Part shown: piece by piece, positions 1-11,750 of the stretch | Layout of the letters: each line of letters begins with the position of its first letter | How positions within the stretch are numbered: the first letter of the stretch is position 1 | Assembly: GCA_963920765.1 (NCBI GenBank) | Contig: OY987246.1 | Span: 7,256,501 to 7,320,500 of the forward strand | Direction of reading: 5' to 3' | DNA length: 64,000 nt | Source of the DNA: Ulota crispa | Taxonomy: Eukaryota > Streptophyta > Bryopsida > Orthotrichales > Orthotrichaceae | Position numbers and translations under genes: made by a program | The notes under the pieces: model-generated | The model's database searches: none | What the model saw: only the letters and a program-made list of their open reading frames with translations | What the model was told of the DNA's origin: nothing

Positions 1-297
1 AAGCATTAGTTTAAGGGTTTTGAACATGATGATTTTTTATAAACATCTAGCAAATTATAGGATCCTGTAAGCAACAAAAAATAATGAGTTTGCACTTTTG
101 AATGTATTATTTGGATATTGTGAGAATATATTGTGAGTTTTTAAAGAGCACACTGCTATTGTACGCATAACCAACACTAAGGTTTCATGTTCACATGTTG
201 TACATCCTTGTAATTACATCTATTTACTTCTACAGATTTTCCAAGATTTTAGAGGCTATTGTTATGGGAACACTAACGCTTACAGGTGTTCCTACCT
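1..297. mobile_element. TA-flanked MITE, family G, cut by left edge
   Basis: The block ends in GGTGTTCCTACCT followed by TA, the terminus shared by the TA-flanked elements of this window. Its body (TTTTGAACATGATG, then AATAATGAGTTTGCACTTTT) recurs at 25751-26063 and, inverted, at 29904-30216. The other end lies outside the window. No coding capacity. Confidence 0.7.
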
Positions 298-299
298 TA

Positions 300-3200
300 C
301 ATGGGTGTATGACCAAGTCACAGAAAGAAAGAAAAAAAAAAAACCATATGGAGAATTAGCTTGAAATATGGGCAGAAATCGAATGAGCTTTCAAGTTTCT
401 TATGTGGACGTTGCAAGCAATCATAGAAGAATTTGACATTGCAAGTAATGCAACAAATGATCCGTGTTGAGCTAAACTAAAGAACTTCTGCAAAGACTAC
501 CACAACAAAGCAGTGCTCTTGCACCCAAAAAAAAATCATGTGAACACCATGTCCTTGGAGCTGAATGCGTATTTTAAGATTTAAGTTTTTAAGAGTGCCA
601 ACTTCAAAATGTGGACAATGACTAGTTTCAAACGCTTATTGTGGGAGTTGCTTGAAAGGAATAAGGTTCATCCAAATATCACAAGATGGCAATGTTTGTT
701 TGCTGTTCAATTTTGTGACTAGTTTGATCATGGATTTGCTTCATGATTTTTGAACAAGGTTTTGAATCAGGCCATGTAGAGATGGAAGTAAACAAAAAAC
801 TTGCAAATTAGAAGATTTTGTTTAAGGAATTGCTTAAACCACACAAAAATTTGACTGGAAAGCTCCAAATCTACATGCTACCCATCTCTTGTGCGCTCTA
901 ATTGTATCTATGCTTTGGGAGGCTTTATCCATGTAAAACTTGCTTGCTCTTCAAGTGAGATGCTTACACAAACTTCTTAAAAGTAGCTATTCTTGATGCA
1001 AAACCTCCTCCCTTGTGGTCCATAGCCAACAAGCTCTTGTTCATTCTCAAGGGCATTTGCACCGTGGTCAAAGTTGAAATGAGATGCTTTTGGCTTCAAC
1101 AACAACTGCATTACGGCATAGCGCCTCAAAAAGTCATTCCAATCCACTCTGGTCCAGCTAGAAAATATCCTTAGGATTGAGAAGATTCGTGGTGTAGCTC
1201 GATTAATGGGCAACACTCGTTGGTGGTGTTTCCAATATCTCTCAAAAAGTGGAACTGCTCCAAAATAGGGTTTTGCAAAAACTAACAGTTGACCCTAAAC
1301 GCCCAAGCCCATATTTTTCAGAAAAACACTGAAGATGGCAATTTTCAGTCGCTTCGTCTCAAGAACAATGTTCTTTTTTATTCTATAAACCAAATTGCCG
1401 GATCTTGCATTAGACCTATGCAAGGAGCTATGGTGAAAGTTACATGGGGTTCAATCATATGGATTAAGGGATATGATCATTTGAAGTTAGTATAAAAAGT
1501 TTTTTTGACCTATGTCCAAAATCTTTAAGCCCCTTTTATCACATATGGTGGACATTTTTTGCACTTTATGTGGGAGAAGATTTGTACAACATGCTCTAAA
1601 TCATGTTAAGCATATTTTCACAAATATTCGTGACCAACAAAGACTTGAAACATGCCCTACTTGGGCCTACATTGCAAACATGTGCTTGGAATTCATGCTA
1701 CACTAAGGTCTTTTGCAAACCAAATTTTTGAGGTCTAATTTTGAATTGTAGAAATAAAAATGGTGTATTGAAAGACTTCATGTTTATTGACAACCATAAA
1801 AACAATTTGAAAAAAAAAAACCAAATCTTTAGTAGTTATTGCATTTCAATTTTTGTATTGATTTAATACAGTAATGTATCTATCTAGTTTCCTTGGACAT
1901 ACTCAAGTGAATGATCATGCCCTCATTGGTTGCCCTTGGGAGAAATCAATGGAAAATGATTTGCCCATGGTCAAGACTAGTGACCAAGAAACAAATTTTT
2001 CATCCATTGATCACCTCCAATAGTGTAAAGTAAAATTACACCAGTCCCTTGGAGATTTGATCATTATTCTACTCTTACCCTTGTTTTCTATTTTTTATTC
2101 TCTTTTCTTTCCTTTCTTTTCAATTCTTAATAAAATTTCATAAATTTGAATGCCAAGAAATAAAGGAGGAGACTTGTAACCAAGAAGAGTACAAGATTTT
2201 ACTATTAAAATTGTAGTAAATAGTGTAATAGTAAAATACAAAGTAAATGACCATGATGTTGTTTAGATGTCTTTTACAATGGAGTCAATTGTAAGAAAAC
2301 TCGATATTAATTGAAATTTATTTGTTACAATAAACACGTCAAGAAATTTGACTCATTGTAGTGATATTCATATTACCACAACAAAAATGTATTTTTTTGT
2401 AATAAAACAACATTTCAGCTATAAAAATTATTTTTGTGGCACAAAAAACTATGCTCACATTAGTTAAACATTCTTAATAGTAAATAGCACTAAAGCTTGA
2501 CAAAAGTAAACCAATCAAAATTCTTGGGATGGCTGGGTCACCCTAAAATTCAATTAGAGAACCTCTTGAGAGTATCTCAACACAAAATTTAAGTAACCAT
2601 TAAATCTTAACCATTTTATGACATGTAAGATTTCATATCATTTTATCATCCTTTTTGAATCTTGGTAACTTTCCAATTTTGAGGCTAGTGTAAAATGAAC
2701 TTGAACCATCCCCTTCTCCCACAATCACAATACTCTAAATGCTTTGGTCACGGCCCTTGGTCACTAGTGTAAGAGCATTCACACTCTTGCACATAACTTG
2801 GAGCTCTCAAAAGCAAGTGTCTAGAGTGCATCACGACCATAGGCTCACTCAAATCTTAGATGCCCACCCTTGCCCTTGAGTAGGTACTAGCAGGCATTGA
2901 GAGCGTATCATAGAGAATGGTTGTTGAGTTTTGATTGTGGGCCTCTTTTATTGACCGATCAGCAAGTTTTGATTGTTTTGGATATGGTCCTATAAGAAAC
3001 CCATGTTTTTTATAATTGATTTTTTTGGATATTTACGTATTTTAATGTTATAATTGATGTTAAAACTAGCACTTGATGTTGTGTTTGATGTCACTGATTG
3101 TTAACATAAGAGCAAGTGGACGTCCAAAAAAATCCGTTCTAAAAAACACAGGTTTCTTATAGTGTGGGCCCATGCTAACGATTCATTAAACCTTGAACGT

Positions 3201-3340
3201 TATAATTTTCAAGCTACAATTGAACAGGTTCTCTCTTGTATAGGGCATTGACACATCTGCAATGCGGCGTGTCAAATAGAACAACCTCACCAAGTGCTCT
3301 TGCGGGGATGTTGAACATGTGTGGGTGTGGATGTTCTAAA
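300..3340. other. Gene-free AT-rich region
   Basis: I see no recognisable gene. Short open frames at 977-1216 (-), 1289-1495 (+) and 1512-1706 (+) match no family I know. The stretch 480-1700 has an uneven, faintly protein-like composition and may be an old degraded transposon. At about 1286 a CCCTAAACGCCCAAG start preceded by TTGA could be a decayed TTAA element, but I see no matching right end. Confidence 0.4.
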
Positions 3341-3351
3341 GAGGCTCTTAG

Positions 3352-4114
3352 AGCATCATCAATGCAAGTATGAGAATGGGGCTGTAAATTCATTTCTTTT
3401 GGTAGGGGCTAGTTGTGTGGGAGAATGATGTACTTTTAAGGCTCCAACGCAACCACAGCAACGCATAACCAGGAGATGGCCCTATCAAATCAACCTCCTT
3501 GGATAGCAAATTTGCTCGTTTCCCAAAGCCCTTGAACTTCCACTACTGCGTTTGCTGCTAGAATGACATATTGCTTGCAACAACTTGCAACTTCTTGGCA
3601 ACGACTCACAAGTACTCACAAGTATCATCTCCAATGCCTAAATCTGCAATGGAAATTGTTTCATAATTAGGAGAATCCATACAACAAAAGGAATTGCAGA
3701 TTTACAAGGACAAGGAGCAACACATGCACATGAGCATCCAATTCCTAGTCCCAAATCCCATGTATGGGTTGATGATGCCCTTAGAGCCTTATCAATGTGT
3801 ACACTTAGAAAGAGACGGGCCTGCATTTTGCTTGGTGGGGGTCACTTTAGCGAGAGGTTTAGGAACTTCTAGGGCTCCAACGTCAACATTAGAACGGAAA
3901 AGCATGACCTGGCCCCATTAGAACCACCTCCTTGGGCGGCATATTTTCTTGTTTCCATGTGCCCTTGCTTGTTTCCTAGTGCGCATTGCGTTTGCTGATG
4001 GAGTGACACATTGGTTGTGATACCCTGCAATTTCTTGGCAACAACTTGCAAGTACTGACATTCTTCTACTACCGTACTTGAATCTGCAACGGGAGTTGCG
4101 TCAGCATTGGGAGG
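3352..4114. repeat. Tandemly duplicated segment, two diverged copies of about 330 bp
   Basis: The two copies are 3352-3680 and 3778-4114. Shared landmarks in order are TTAGAGC near the start, GGCTCCAACG, AACCACCTCCTTGG or AACCTCCTTGG, TTGCGTTTGCTG, CTTCTTGGCAAC or TTTCTTGGCAAC, AAATCTGCAATGG or GAATCTGCAACGG, and AGGAGAATCC or GGGAGGATCTGG. The copies are clearly diverged. The TTAGAGC(A) edges recur near 4268, so this is probably a transposon-derived repeat. Confidence 0.6.
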
Positions 4115-4686
4115 ATCTGGCTTGTGAAAGAATCTACATGAGCGACTACTTCTAAGTTCCATTCACAATGTATACATTGATTATGCTCTTAGTGTTATTG
4201 GTCCAAAATGCAACAAGTGAGCATGACCAGCTACTTCTGAGTCCCATTCGCAGTGTACATTAATTATGCTCTTAGAGCTTCTCTAGCCTTTCTCTGCAAA
4301 CGGAGCACGCCACTCACAAATTGGAGTGCAACTTTTTGTTTGAAGTGCATGGCTCCAGGCTAGAGAGCCAGCCTCTCTCCGCAAATAAGCACCGCAAGTC
4401 TGCTTTCCGAAGTACTTTCCTGCTCTTTTGGACGTGCAAGCAAACCACAGCAAGCCACGTTGCAATAATCAAGCATGTTAAGTTTTAACGAGTGCATTGG
4501 AACTTGGCGCTTGTGGAGCAGATTTTGGTGAGGCCGCTTATCATTTCCCGTTTGACATGTCGTAACTGGACCTATTTTCCAAGGCTTTCAAAGGCTGGGC
4601 CCAGTGCTTCCCAATGTTGCGAGGAAGAGTGGAGGTGTTCTTAGTGTTATTGGTCCAAAACGCAGCAAGTTACATAATTTGAGTAA

Positions 4687-6033
4687 GGGAATTACTACAG
4701 CGACACCCTAAATTGCTAATGGGACACCCCCTCTAAGCATGAAATTTGATAATTTAGTGCTATTTTTTATTTATTATGTGGTCCATCATTCATTCAATCA
4801 CAAAATTATCACCTCCTTGAAAGAAAACATGACAAATACCAAAAAAACTGAAATAATATTGCTCCAGTACTATTTTTTGATAAATCTTTGCTTTAACCCC
4901 TAAAGGACCATGGCCTTTATTTTGTCAAAAGACACTCAAAACTGCCACCTCTATGGCAAAGAGTAAAAAAGTTTGAAAATCAGGCATTTTGCATATCTGA
5001 TCGTAGGATCTTGTGCTAGACTATTAAAAAAATGTTTCATACAAAACTCAAGAACTTTGACCGCACAGATTGGAAGATATTTGCATTTAAAAAGTAAAAA
5101 ACAACTTTTTTTGCACCTTGCTTGACTAGATTTTTTAACTTTGAACATTTTTAACTTAAAATTTTTGCACCATGGAGTTTGGAATTCTATTTTTGCATGG
5201 TGGGAAGTTGAGTTGGGAATCTTGGAAAAAAATTTCAAAAAAGAATACTTAATTTTCATTCTTTAAAAAAACATTAGGTAGAAGAAGGTATGAGATTAAA
5301 CAAAAACTTAAATTGCTAATAACCTTGCAATGGAATTGAAACGCAATAATCCCAATGGTGAGATTGTTCTAGAAAGCAAACTTCACCCTCTCCAACAATT
5401 TTTTTTGAAAAAATGTTAAACCTGCATTCAAAAATGAAGTTTATAAGTTATTTTTTCAAGAAGATGCTTGAATTGCCTAAAAAACAAGATTGTCCATAAC
5501 TTTCTCATAACTAGTCCAAATGGAATGAATCAAAGCTTCAGAAGTAGATAAAGATATAATCTATGAGAAAAAAAATTAATTTTTTTTTCAAGTTTTTATA
5601 AGAATTTTTTTTGGTGCCCCTAGTCCCCAAATTTGTGCTTATTTGGGCATAACTTTTGCTCCCTGGCATCAATTGGAATAAAAATTAGATTCCCCAAAAG
5701 CTAATATGTTTTTCTATCTTCAAAAAAAGTTTCAAAAAATTAGAACAAAATTGAGGCCGTAGGTACTTGCCCGAAATCCCATTTGTCCCTAAAGGGATAA
5801 TGGTCCTTTAGAGGTTAAGTAACTCAAAAATCTTATATTTTAGTTTGAGATTTATGTACAACTATTTTTTTTAGTATAACCTTATAAAAATAAAGGTGAA
5901 ACAAATCTTTTGATCCAAATAAAAAAATCAGCAAAATCAACATTAAAAATCACATTTTCATGCTCAGAGGGGTGTCACGTTAGCAATTTAGGATGTCGCG
6001 TTAGCAATTTAAGGTGTCGCGTTAGCAATTCCC
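4687..6033. mobile_element. Mutator-like MITE (GGGAATT family) interrupted by a TTAA element
   Basis: It begins GGGAATTACTACAGCGACAC and ends GTGTCGCGTTAGCAATTCCC, long inverted termini with a repeated GTTAGCAATTTA-GGTGTCGCG motif. The flanks TTTGAGTAA and TTCGAGTAT agree at 7 of 9 positions, which fits an old 9-bp Mutator-type target duplication. Without the inserted element (4897-5814) the host is about 420 bp. The copy at 60535-61307 lacks that insertion. Non-autonomous. Confidence 0.75.
4897..5814. mobile_element. TTAA-flanked piggyBac-like MITE, family I (918 bp)
   Basis: TTAA at 4893-4896 and 5815-5818 flanks termini CCCCTAAAGGACCA and TGGTCCTTTAGAGG. The sibling at 58880-59805 is inverted and almost the same length (926 bp). 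The Mutator-like copy at 60535-61307 has the unoccupied site (TTAA at 60720-60723), so TTAA is a true target duplication. Internal sequence is AT-rich with no transposase. Confidence 0.85.
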
Positions 6034-6049
6034 TTCGAGTATTAGTGAT

Positions 6050-6888
6050 TTGAACCGCAGTAACTGCACCGAAAAGCGACGGGCAGTTGAGGGCAACGAG
6101 GGAATAACTGAACACGGGGTCACCAATCGTTTTCACTCGGAATGGCCCTCGCTCGCAAGTCTTGCAACCCTGCCGCCGTGGTGGCGGGGTCCGTCCCGCG
6201 GGGACTTCGCGACGGGCGCGCCAGCCGCGCCGGCAGCGACGACGACACAGCAGTCCAAGCGTGGAGCCGCGTGCCTGCGAAGGGAGACGATTTTGCTCGG
6301 CGTGGGTTTCTTTTTCCTTTTCAACAAATTCCACCTCCCCTACAAAGTCGCCTCCGCAATCTTCTCCCCCTCCCCCGCCTCACCTGGTTCTGCGCCCGCC
6401 TGCAATTTCTCCATATCCCCCAGTCACGCACTTCCCTCTCGTATAAACCCCTGCTCGCCCCCACCAGCACTCCTCCCAACTACTCCTCTCCTCTCCTTCT
6501 CTCCCTCCCTCAAAATCCTCTTCCTCAGCTCCTCCTCCATCAACACAATCACCCTTGCTTCAATTTCGAAATTCTCCGAGGTCGGGACGTTGACGCCGTG
6601 CTCGTCACTCCACTTATCTCCGTCTCAGCGTTCCCACCTTCGTGTTGAGGAAAATCTCTGTTCGGGATCCAATTATCTGTAATCTTTAGTTACTTTCTGG
6701 TGAAATTGAAATCAAGAGTGGGGGTGTCGGCCAGCTATGGCGGCGTTGAGCATCATCATCTGATGCAGCAGGAGGGAGGGTAGTGTGAGGAAGAGGCAGC
6801 TGTAGTCATGTATTAGTGACCAGGGTTTTACTGCGATTTTGGGAGCAAAGGGTGATTCTGTCACCGCTAGTTCTGGAAGCGCCGTGCG
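6050..6888 (+). promoter_or_regulatory. Promoter and 5' leader region of the GT47 gene
   Basis: Composition changes sharply from AT-rich repeats to GC/CT-rich DNA. A TATAAA box lies at 6442-6447 in the context CTCGTATAAACCCC, followed by a CT-rich stretch typical of plant leaders. Transcription probably starts near 6470-6480, giving a leader of about 410 bases that contains several upstream ATGs. Open frames here (6050-6682, 6142-6648) are by-products of the high GC content. Confidence 0.5.
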
Positions 6889-8220
6889 ATGTCGACCATA
6901 AGGGAGGCGCCGGGGCCGAAGATTTCCCCGTACATGCAAATTCTGTATGGAATCTTCAATTTCTTGCTACTAGGAGTGATGGTATACAGTTTCTTGAGCG
7001 TAGGAGGGTTCGCAATCCCGTTGAAAACCTCCGTGTCCAACAGTACGACATCGCTGCCTCCCGCAGTGAAGCCAATTCTCCCCGCGGTAGGGTGGCACAC
7101 TCCCACGCGCTTCCCGCAGTGTTCAATGGACGCTTGTTTCAATTACTCCCGTTGCGACGACATAGCCGAGCTTCGAATGTTCCACTACAACACCGGAGCG
7201 TCATGGTACTTCAAGGAGGCTTTCGAGCGAAGCCCGTACTACACCTCCGACCCCGCGAAGGCGTGCCTGTTCCTCGTCACGGTGAATCGACACGACAGGC
7301 CGGAGCTGCAGGCTCTTCCTTACTGGAACCACGGCTTGAACCACGTGGTGATCTCCATCGCCGACAACTGGGTGAAGAAAACGGAGGAGAATTCGATCGA
7401 AATGGCGTCCACAATGTCCTCCATCACGCACCAATCCACGTACCGCGCGGGGTTCGATGTCAGTGCTCCTCTTCCGCAGAAAAAGTTTTACCCTAGGTTG
7501 CAGGGATTGAAGGCTCTTCATAGGAAGTACTTCTTGACGTTCAAAGGTACTCGCTACTTGCAAGATTCCGGAGCCGGCGGGTTTCGTAACAACCCTGTTC
7601 TCCGAGGGATGCACAACAGCCGAGACATTGTTGTCGCCACCACTTGCAAGCAGGTAATTAAATCAATCCCTTCCACTCCAAACCGTAAATTTTCCGAACA
7701 ATTCACGCAATGCTCGATCTTCACCCAAGTTTTGTTGTTGATTTAAGAGGTTTTGTGATTGCAGGCGACGAGTGCGGACGTTGCTGATTGCACCAAGGAT
7801 CAAGACATTTACAACCGATACAAGTTCGATGATTTGATGAATTCCACCTTTGGTTTGGTTCCAGCTGGCAGAGGTCCAAGCTCCTTTCGATTGTTGGAGG
7901 TTTTGTCTGCAGGGTCCATCCCTGTTGTCATCTCGGATAACTTCGTTCTCCCCTTCGACTCGCTCATCGAATGGAGACGTTGCTTGTTCGTGTTTCCGAC
8001 CTCGCAAACTCACAGGATTGTGCCGACCCTTCGAAGTCTTAGTAGAGACGAAATCGAGTACCGACGGGAATACTGCCTCTTCATCTACCGGGAGTTTTTA
8101 ATGGACGATGATAAGATCGTGGCAACGACGGCTATGGCGCTCAAGGCCAGGTTCTTTGGTGTGCTCCCCAAGCTCACCCCTTTCGTTCCCCTTCCTCCTC
8201 GGCACTTCACTTCCCAGTAA
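6889..8220 (+). CDS. EXT1-like exostosin family glycosyltransferase (GT47)
   Basis: Exons 6889-7653 and 7765-8220 (phase 0, GTAATT donor, TTGCAG acceptor) encode 406 residues. Residues 18-38 form one hydrophobic segment after a short N-tail, a type II Golgi anchor. A Cys-rich entry motif (CSMDACFNYSRC, 78-89), DPAKACLFLV (121-130), FDVSAPLP (189-196), FKGTRYL (218-224) and TTCK (251-254) follow. Exon 2 has NSTFGLVPAGRGPSSFRLLE (281-300) and VLPFDSLIEW. The order matches the GT47 half of animal EXT1/EXT2, which polymerise heparan sulfate, more than typical plant GT47 clades such as MUR3 or IRX10. The second EXT domain (GT64) is absent. Donor and acceptor sugars cannot be told from sequence; a role in cell-wall or Golgi glycan synthesis is inferred. 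The start is the first ATG giving a complete anchor. Confidence 0.88.
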
Positions 8221-9747
8221 GCTGAGCACAACTTGCTCTGGTATCTCTACAGAAAAAACTGTTCTAAGTGGCCTTTGTACATTAAAATTTCCACCACTGT
8301 TTTGTATGGTGAGTTCCATTACCAGCTGCAAAGTAAGTGAGTTTTTGAGAATTCCACAGCGGTGAACCTACAGGAATTGTGTTTTGCACAAGCCTTGTCT
8401 TTTAGAGCTTGTGAGGTGTATTATAGTAGAGGATTAGGTATGGATAGTGGACACAGTTTAGAGCGATCTGCATACAAGCTAGATCACCATCTGTTCCATT
8501 TGTGTATTTTTTAAGCATCAGTTCTCAGTAAAGACACCATCCCCAAGTCTCTTCTGAGTACCTCGTTTTTTCCTTTCAAACTTGCATATTGGAAGTTCTC
8601 ACTGTCTGAGTATGACGTGTCTTGAGTTTTGGAGGGTTTTTTTTTTCGTTGTTTCTCGAGTGGGGTTTCTGGTCAATTGTTTTTTTTTGACAAAGACCAG
8701 AAACTTTCAAATGGTTATGAAAGGAAGGAAAACTATTCGCTGCTGTAACGTGGGACAGTGGAAGTACATTTGAATCTTTCAGGTTGGGTTTTGGTCACTG
8801 GTCGTGTGTACGTTCCTAGAAAGGTGAAAGATGTACTCAATGGAATTTATAACTAAGCATATAAAGTCACAAAATAATTATAAATAAGGATTTTGGTCGA
8901 AAGTAATTACTAATATGGGAGTAACCAAAATATTGTGGGAGCTAGGATGAAAATGCAATTGGTGATCAAAGTGCTGTGAAAAGTGCAGAGTAGTGACGCA
9001 ACGCAAGTACATGTGATATTGTTTAGGATAATGAGTGTGGATTACCAAAGGTTTGGTAAGAAATGATAAAGTTGTTGTCGTCCAACAAGCAGTGTGTATA
9101 GTGATGCTTGGATAAAATCTATGACTTGGGCAAGAAAAAAAATGTTGACCATATCCAAAAAATGTTGACCATATCCAAACATTGACCATTAACAAATACT
9201 TCATTTAATTGGGCTTAAAACACACACAAAAAAAGGGAGACCTTGATACTATCCAAAATTATTTTTCTTGCAAAGGTTGATCTTATCCAAGCATCATTGT
9301 AGTGAGTAGCAAAGAACAAGAACAACAACTTAGTAAGTAGTGAGTAGCAAAGAATGATAACAACAAAATTGATGCCATGGCCACACATGCCAAAACAACT
9401 TGTTTGAAATAGATGCCAAAGTGACTTGTATTTTTGGAAAACTAGGCAACAATCACTTTTCCAAGGTTTCATCTACTGTTCTTTGAAAAATAACCTCTCC
9501 ACCATTTTAGGACAAAAGATTTAGGATGCCAATTTGTATGCTCTCAAAAACCTCAAATTTGAATAGACAAGAAAAGTGGGCTTAAAAGATCAAAGAATCA
9601 ACTTTTCCACACAAAAGTAAAAGCTAACATCTTATTTTTACAAAATGCCGGTTTGAAACGCTGATCTACTTTTGTGTGGCCTGACCTTGAGGAATGTGCC
9701 CCTCTTGATGTGCTCTCATGGGGAGTACATTCAAAACTATTTCTTTG
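8221..9747. other. 3' end of GT47 gene and gene-free DNA
   Basis: The first 300 bases or so are probably the GT47 3' untranslated region. Beyond about 8800 the DNA is AT-rich, with an 18-bp motif AAATGTTGACCATATCCA repeated at about 9147-9180 and a duplicated AGTAGTGAGTAGCAAAGAA motif near 9302-9355. No gene recognised. Confidence 0.4.
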
Positions 9748-9750
9748 CAC

Positions 9751-9784
<34 letters not shown>

Positions 9785-9900
9785 CCTTACGGCACGAGCT
9801 GACGACAGCCATGCACCACTTGTGTCCGCGTTCCCGAAGGCACTCCTTTCTCTCAAAAGGATTCACGGCATGTCAAGCCGTGGTAAGGTTCTTTGCCTTG

Positions 9901-9962
<62 letters not shown>

Positions 9963-10085
9963 TTCTTGCAAACGTACTCCCCAGACGGGATACTTAACGC
10001 GTTAGCTTCAGCACTGCACGGGTCGATACACACAACGCTTAGTATCCATCGTTTACGGCTAGGACTTTTGGGATATCTAATCCCG
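9748..10085 (-). pseudogene. Nuclear copy of a plastid 16S rRNA fragment (NUPT)
   Basis: Read on the minus strand, the block runs from GGGATTAGATATCCC through AGCCGTAAACGATGG, AACTCAAAGGAATTGACGG, GCACAAGCGGTGGAGCATGT and TGTCGTCAGCTCGTGCCGT to GTTGCGGG. These are universal 16S landmarks covering roughly E. coli positions 780-1115. GATGGATACTAAGCGTTGTG is close to the plastid form. Differences from the usual plastid sequence, and AT-rich repeat DNA on both sides, show a decayed nuclear insertion, not a functional rRNA gene. Confidence 0.9.
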
Positions 10086-10648
10086 AAATTATTTTGTGGT
10101 TTTGTGCCCTTATTTGTGATGTTCTTTCTCCCTTTCATTCATAGCACCAATAGACTATGAGAATGGAAAACTGTTAAATTTGGGTTTTGAGTCCATTTTG
10201 CGGTGTTTTGTAGTCACTCGGGAGTCAAGACATTGGGAAGACTGCATTTTGTAATGACCACTTTTCAATGTCGACGAGCAATTGAAAAAAGGTTAGATTT
10301 TGCAGATTGGCGGATTGCGATTGGGGGGCAGGTGGTGGCTGACGTGGACCGAATGTTTGTTGCTGGAAACCTAACCTAGTAGTCTCCAGATAGAAGATCG
10401 TCTGCACTGCAGATGAAGATTCTTTGTAGATGAGTACCAGCAAATAATTATCCTTTGCTTTGAGGGTCACTCCTTGCCTTCTCCTGTCAACTTGGCACAC
10501 AATGGAAAGAAATTCTTCTGCCAACTTGGCGCTTAATGGAAGCAATCTAGAGGTGAGTGTTTTTTTTTATTAAACGTAGGGCCCACGCCTGTCTTTTCCT
10601 TGAATTCCATTGTTCCTTTGCTTTGACTTGGGTGAAAATTTTCATCTA
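10086..10648. other. Gene-free spacer with a fragment of the GGGAAAATTAC element
   Basis: Immediately after the plastid fragment, GTGCCCTTATTTGTGATGTTC resembles the terminus of the Mutator-like element at 58387-58818, so a piece of that family abuts the insert. The rest holds short frames only (10225-10545, -) with no recognisable product. Confidence 0.35.
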
Positions 10649-10949
10649 CACTAAATAGAGCATTTGGTTGCCTTGACAATTAGGTTGCCTTATCGTGGTA
10701 AGTTACCTCATGAATCATCACTTGGTCACTTGGAAGCTCATGCAACTCATTAAATATTTAGATTTCACATGGTTTATGTCTTGGAAGCCATTAGTTTGTC
10801 TTTTTTCAGTTTCATAGTTGGTGATAAACCCTCTGAGAATGGTTTGTTGCAGTAATTTTTGATGAAAAACACTATAGCAATAGTAAATATTTATGAAGTG
10901 TGAAATGTGGAGAAATTAGTGTGGGGCAACCTAAACGCAATATTCAGTG
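10649..10949. mobile_element. MITE family F, copy 1
   Basis: The termini CACTAAATAGAGCATTTGGT and GCGTTT-type CGCAATATTCAGTG (in reverse CACTGAATATTGCG) are inverted repeats flanked by TA. The body recurs at 29473-29780 and 30869-31194 (CCTCATGA, TCACTTGGA, TTTCACATGGTTTA, AGAAATTAGTGTG). A second left terminus (CACTAAATAGAGAGAGC) starts at 10952, sharing the TA, and breaks off at a TTAA (10981-10984) followed by CCCTTGAACATAC. CACTA-like ends suggest a CACTA or TA-inserting element; I cannot decide. Confidence 0.6.
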
Positions 10950-11046
10950 TACACTAAATAGAGAGAGCATTTGCGTTACCTTAACCCTTGAACATACAAG
11001 GGGACATTTTTTTGTCCCCTGGATAACAAAAAAATTCTTGTGTAAG

Positions 11047-11750
11047 ATACAAAATTTGCCTAAATTTTATTTCAATTTGATATCATTACATTAAAAAAAT
11101 TGGTGAAAGAATGGATGAAATTTCTAAATCTCTCCTCAAGCAGACACTAGGTTTGCCAAAATTTGGATGAAAATTACTAATACTTATAAATTTTGTGGAT
11201 GAACGTGCATACATTGTTGATTCTGTCTAGTTCAGTTTTTTTATAATTTGCTTGCATGGTTGAGTGCATGTAGCTCTACAAATGAAAAACAAATAAAGAA
11301 CCTTGGTTAAGAGACTGTCAATAAGTCTACTATTAAGAAATTGGATAAAAATGAACAATTACAAAGAAGAGGCAAAACTTTGTCATTTTTCATGTTTGGA
11401 AACAAATGGAGCTTTTTCACACTAGGGTCTATATAATTGGAAAGAGAGGATTCGAAAAAAAGACGGAAGCTAGCCTAAGTTTGGGGTTCTTTTATTATGC
11501 AATTTTTTTTGCCTAAATCTTACCTCAAACTACTTCTGGCTATCACTGCAATAAAAAAAATTGGGTGAAAAAGTGGATGAAATTTCCAAATCCCTCCTTA
11601 AGCCAACACCTAGTTTGTTAAAATTTGGATGAAAGTAGCTTATGTTAGTAGTTTCTTGGATGAACTTGCACACATTGTTCATTTTTTTCCAACTTTAACC
11701 AATTTTTTCTTACCTGCATGCATTATGGGGTGCGGGTTGCTCTACCCTGA
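11047..11750. repeat. Direct duplication of about 230 bp (11047-11280 and 11505-11750)
   Basis: Both units start with TTTGCCTAAAT and share TGGATGAAATTTC, AAATTTGGATGAAA, TTGGATGAAC-type and CATACATTGTT or CACACATTGTT motifs in the same order and orientation, about 460 bp apart. The copies are diverged. Function and family unknown. Confidence 0.55.

Noticed and set aside
6050-6682. 210-residue frame upstream of the GT47 gene
   Set aside because: Composition artefact of a GC/CT-rich promoter and leader; three other frames are open in the same place.
10985-11100. Possible TTAA element starting CCCTTGAACATACAAGG
   Set aside because: The left end and TTAA look right but no right end could be found, so it is mentioned only with its neighbour.
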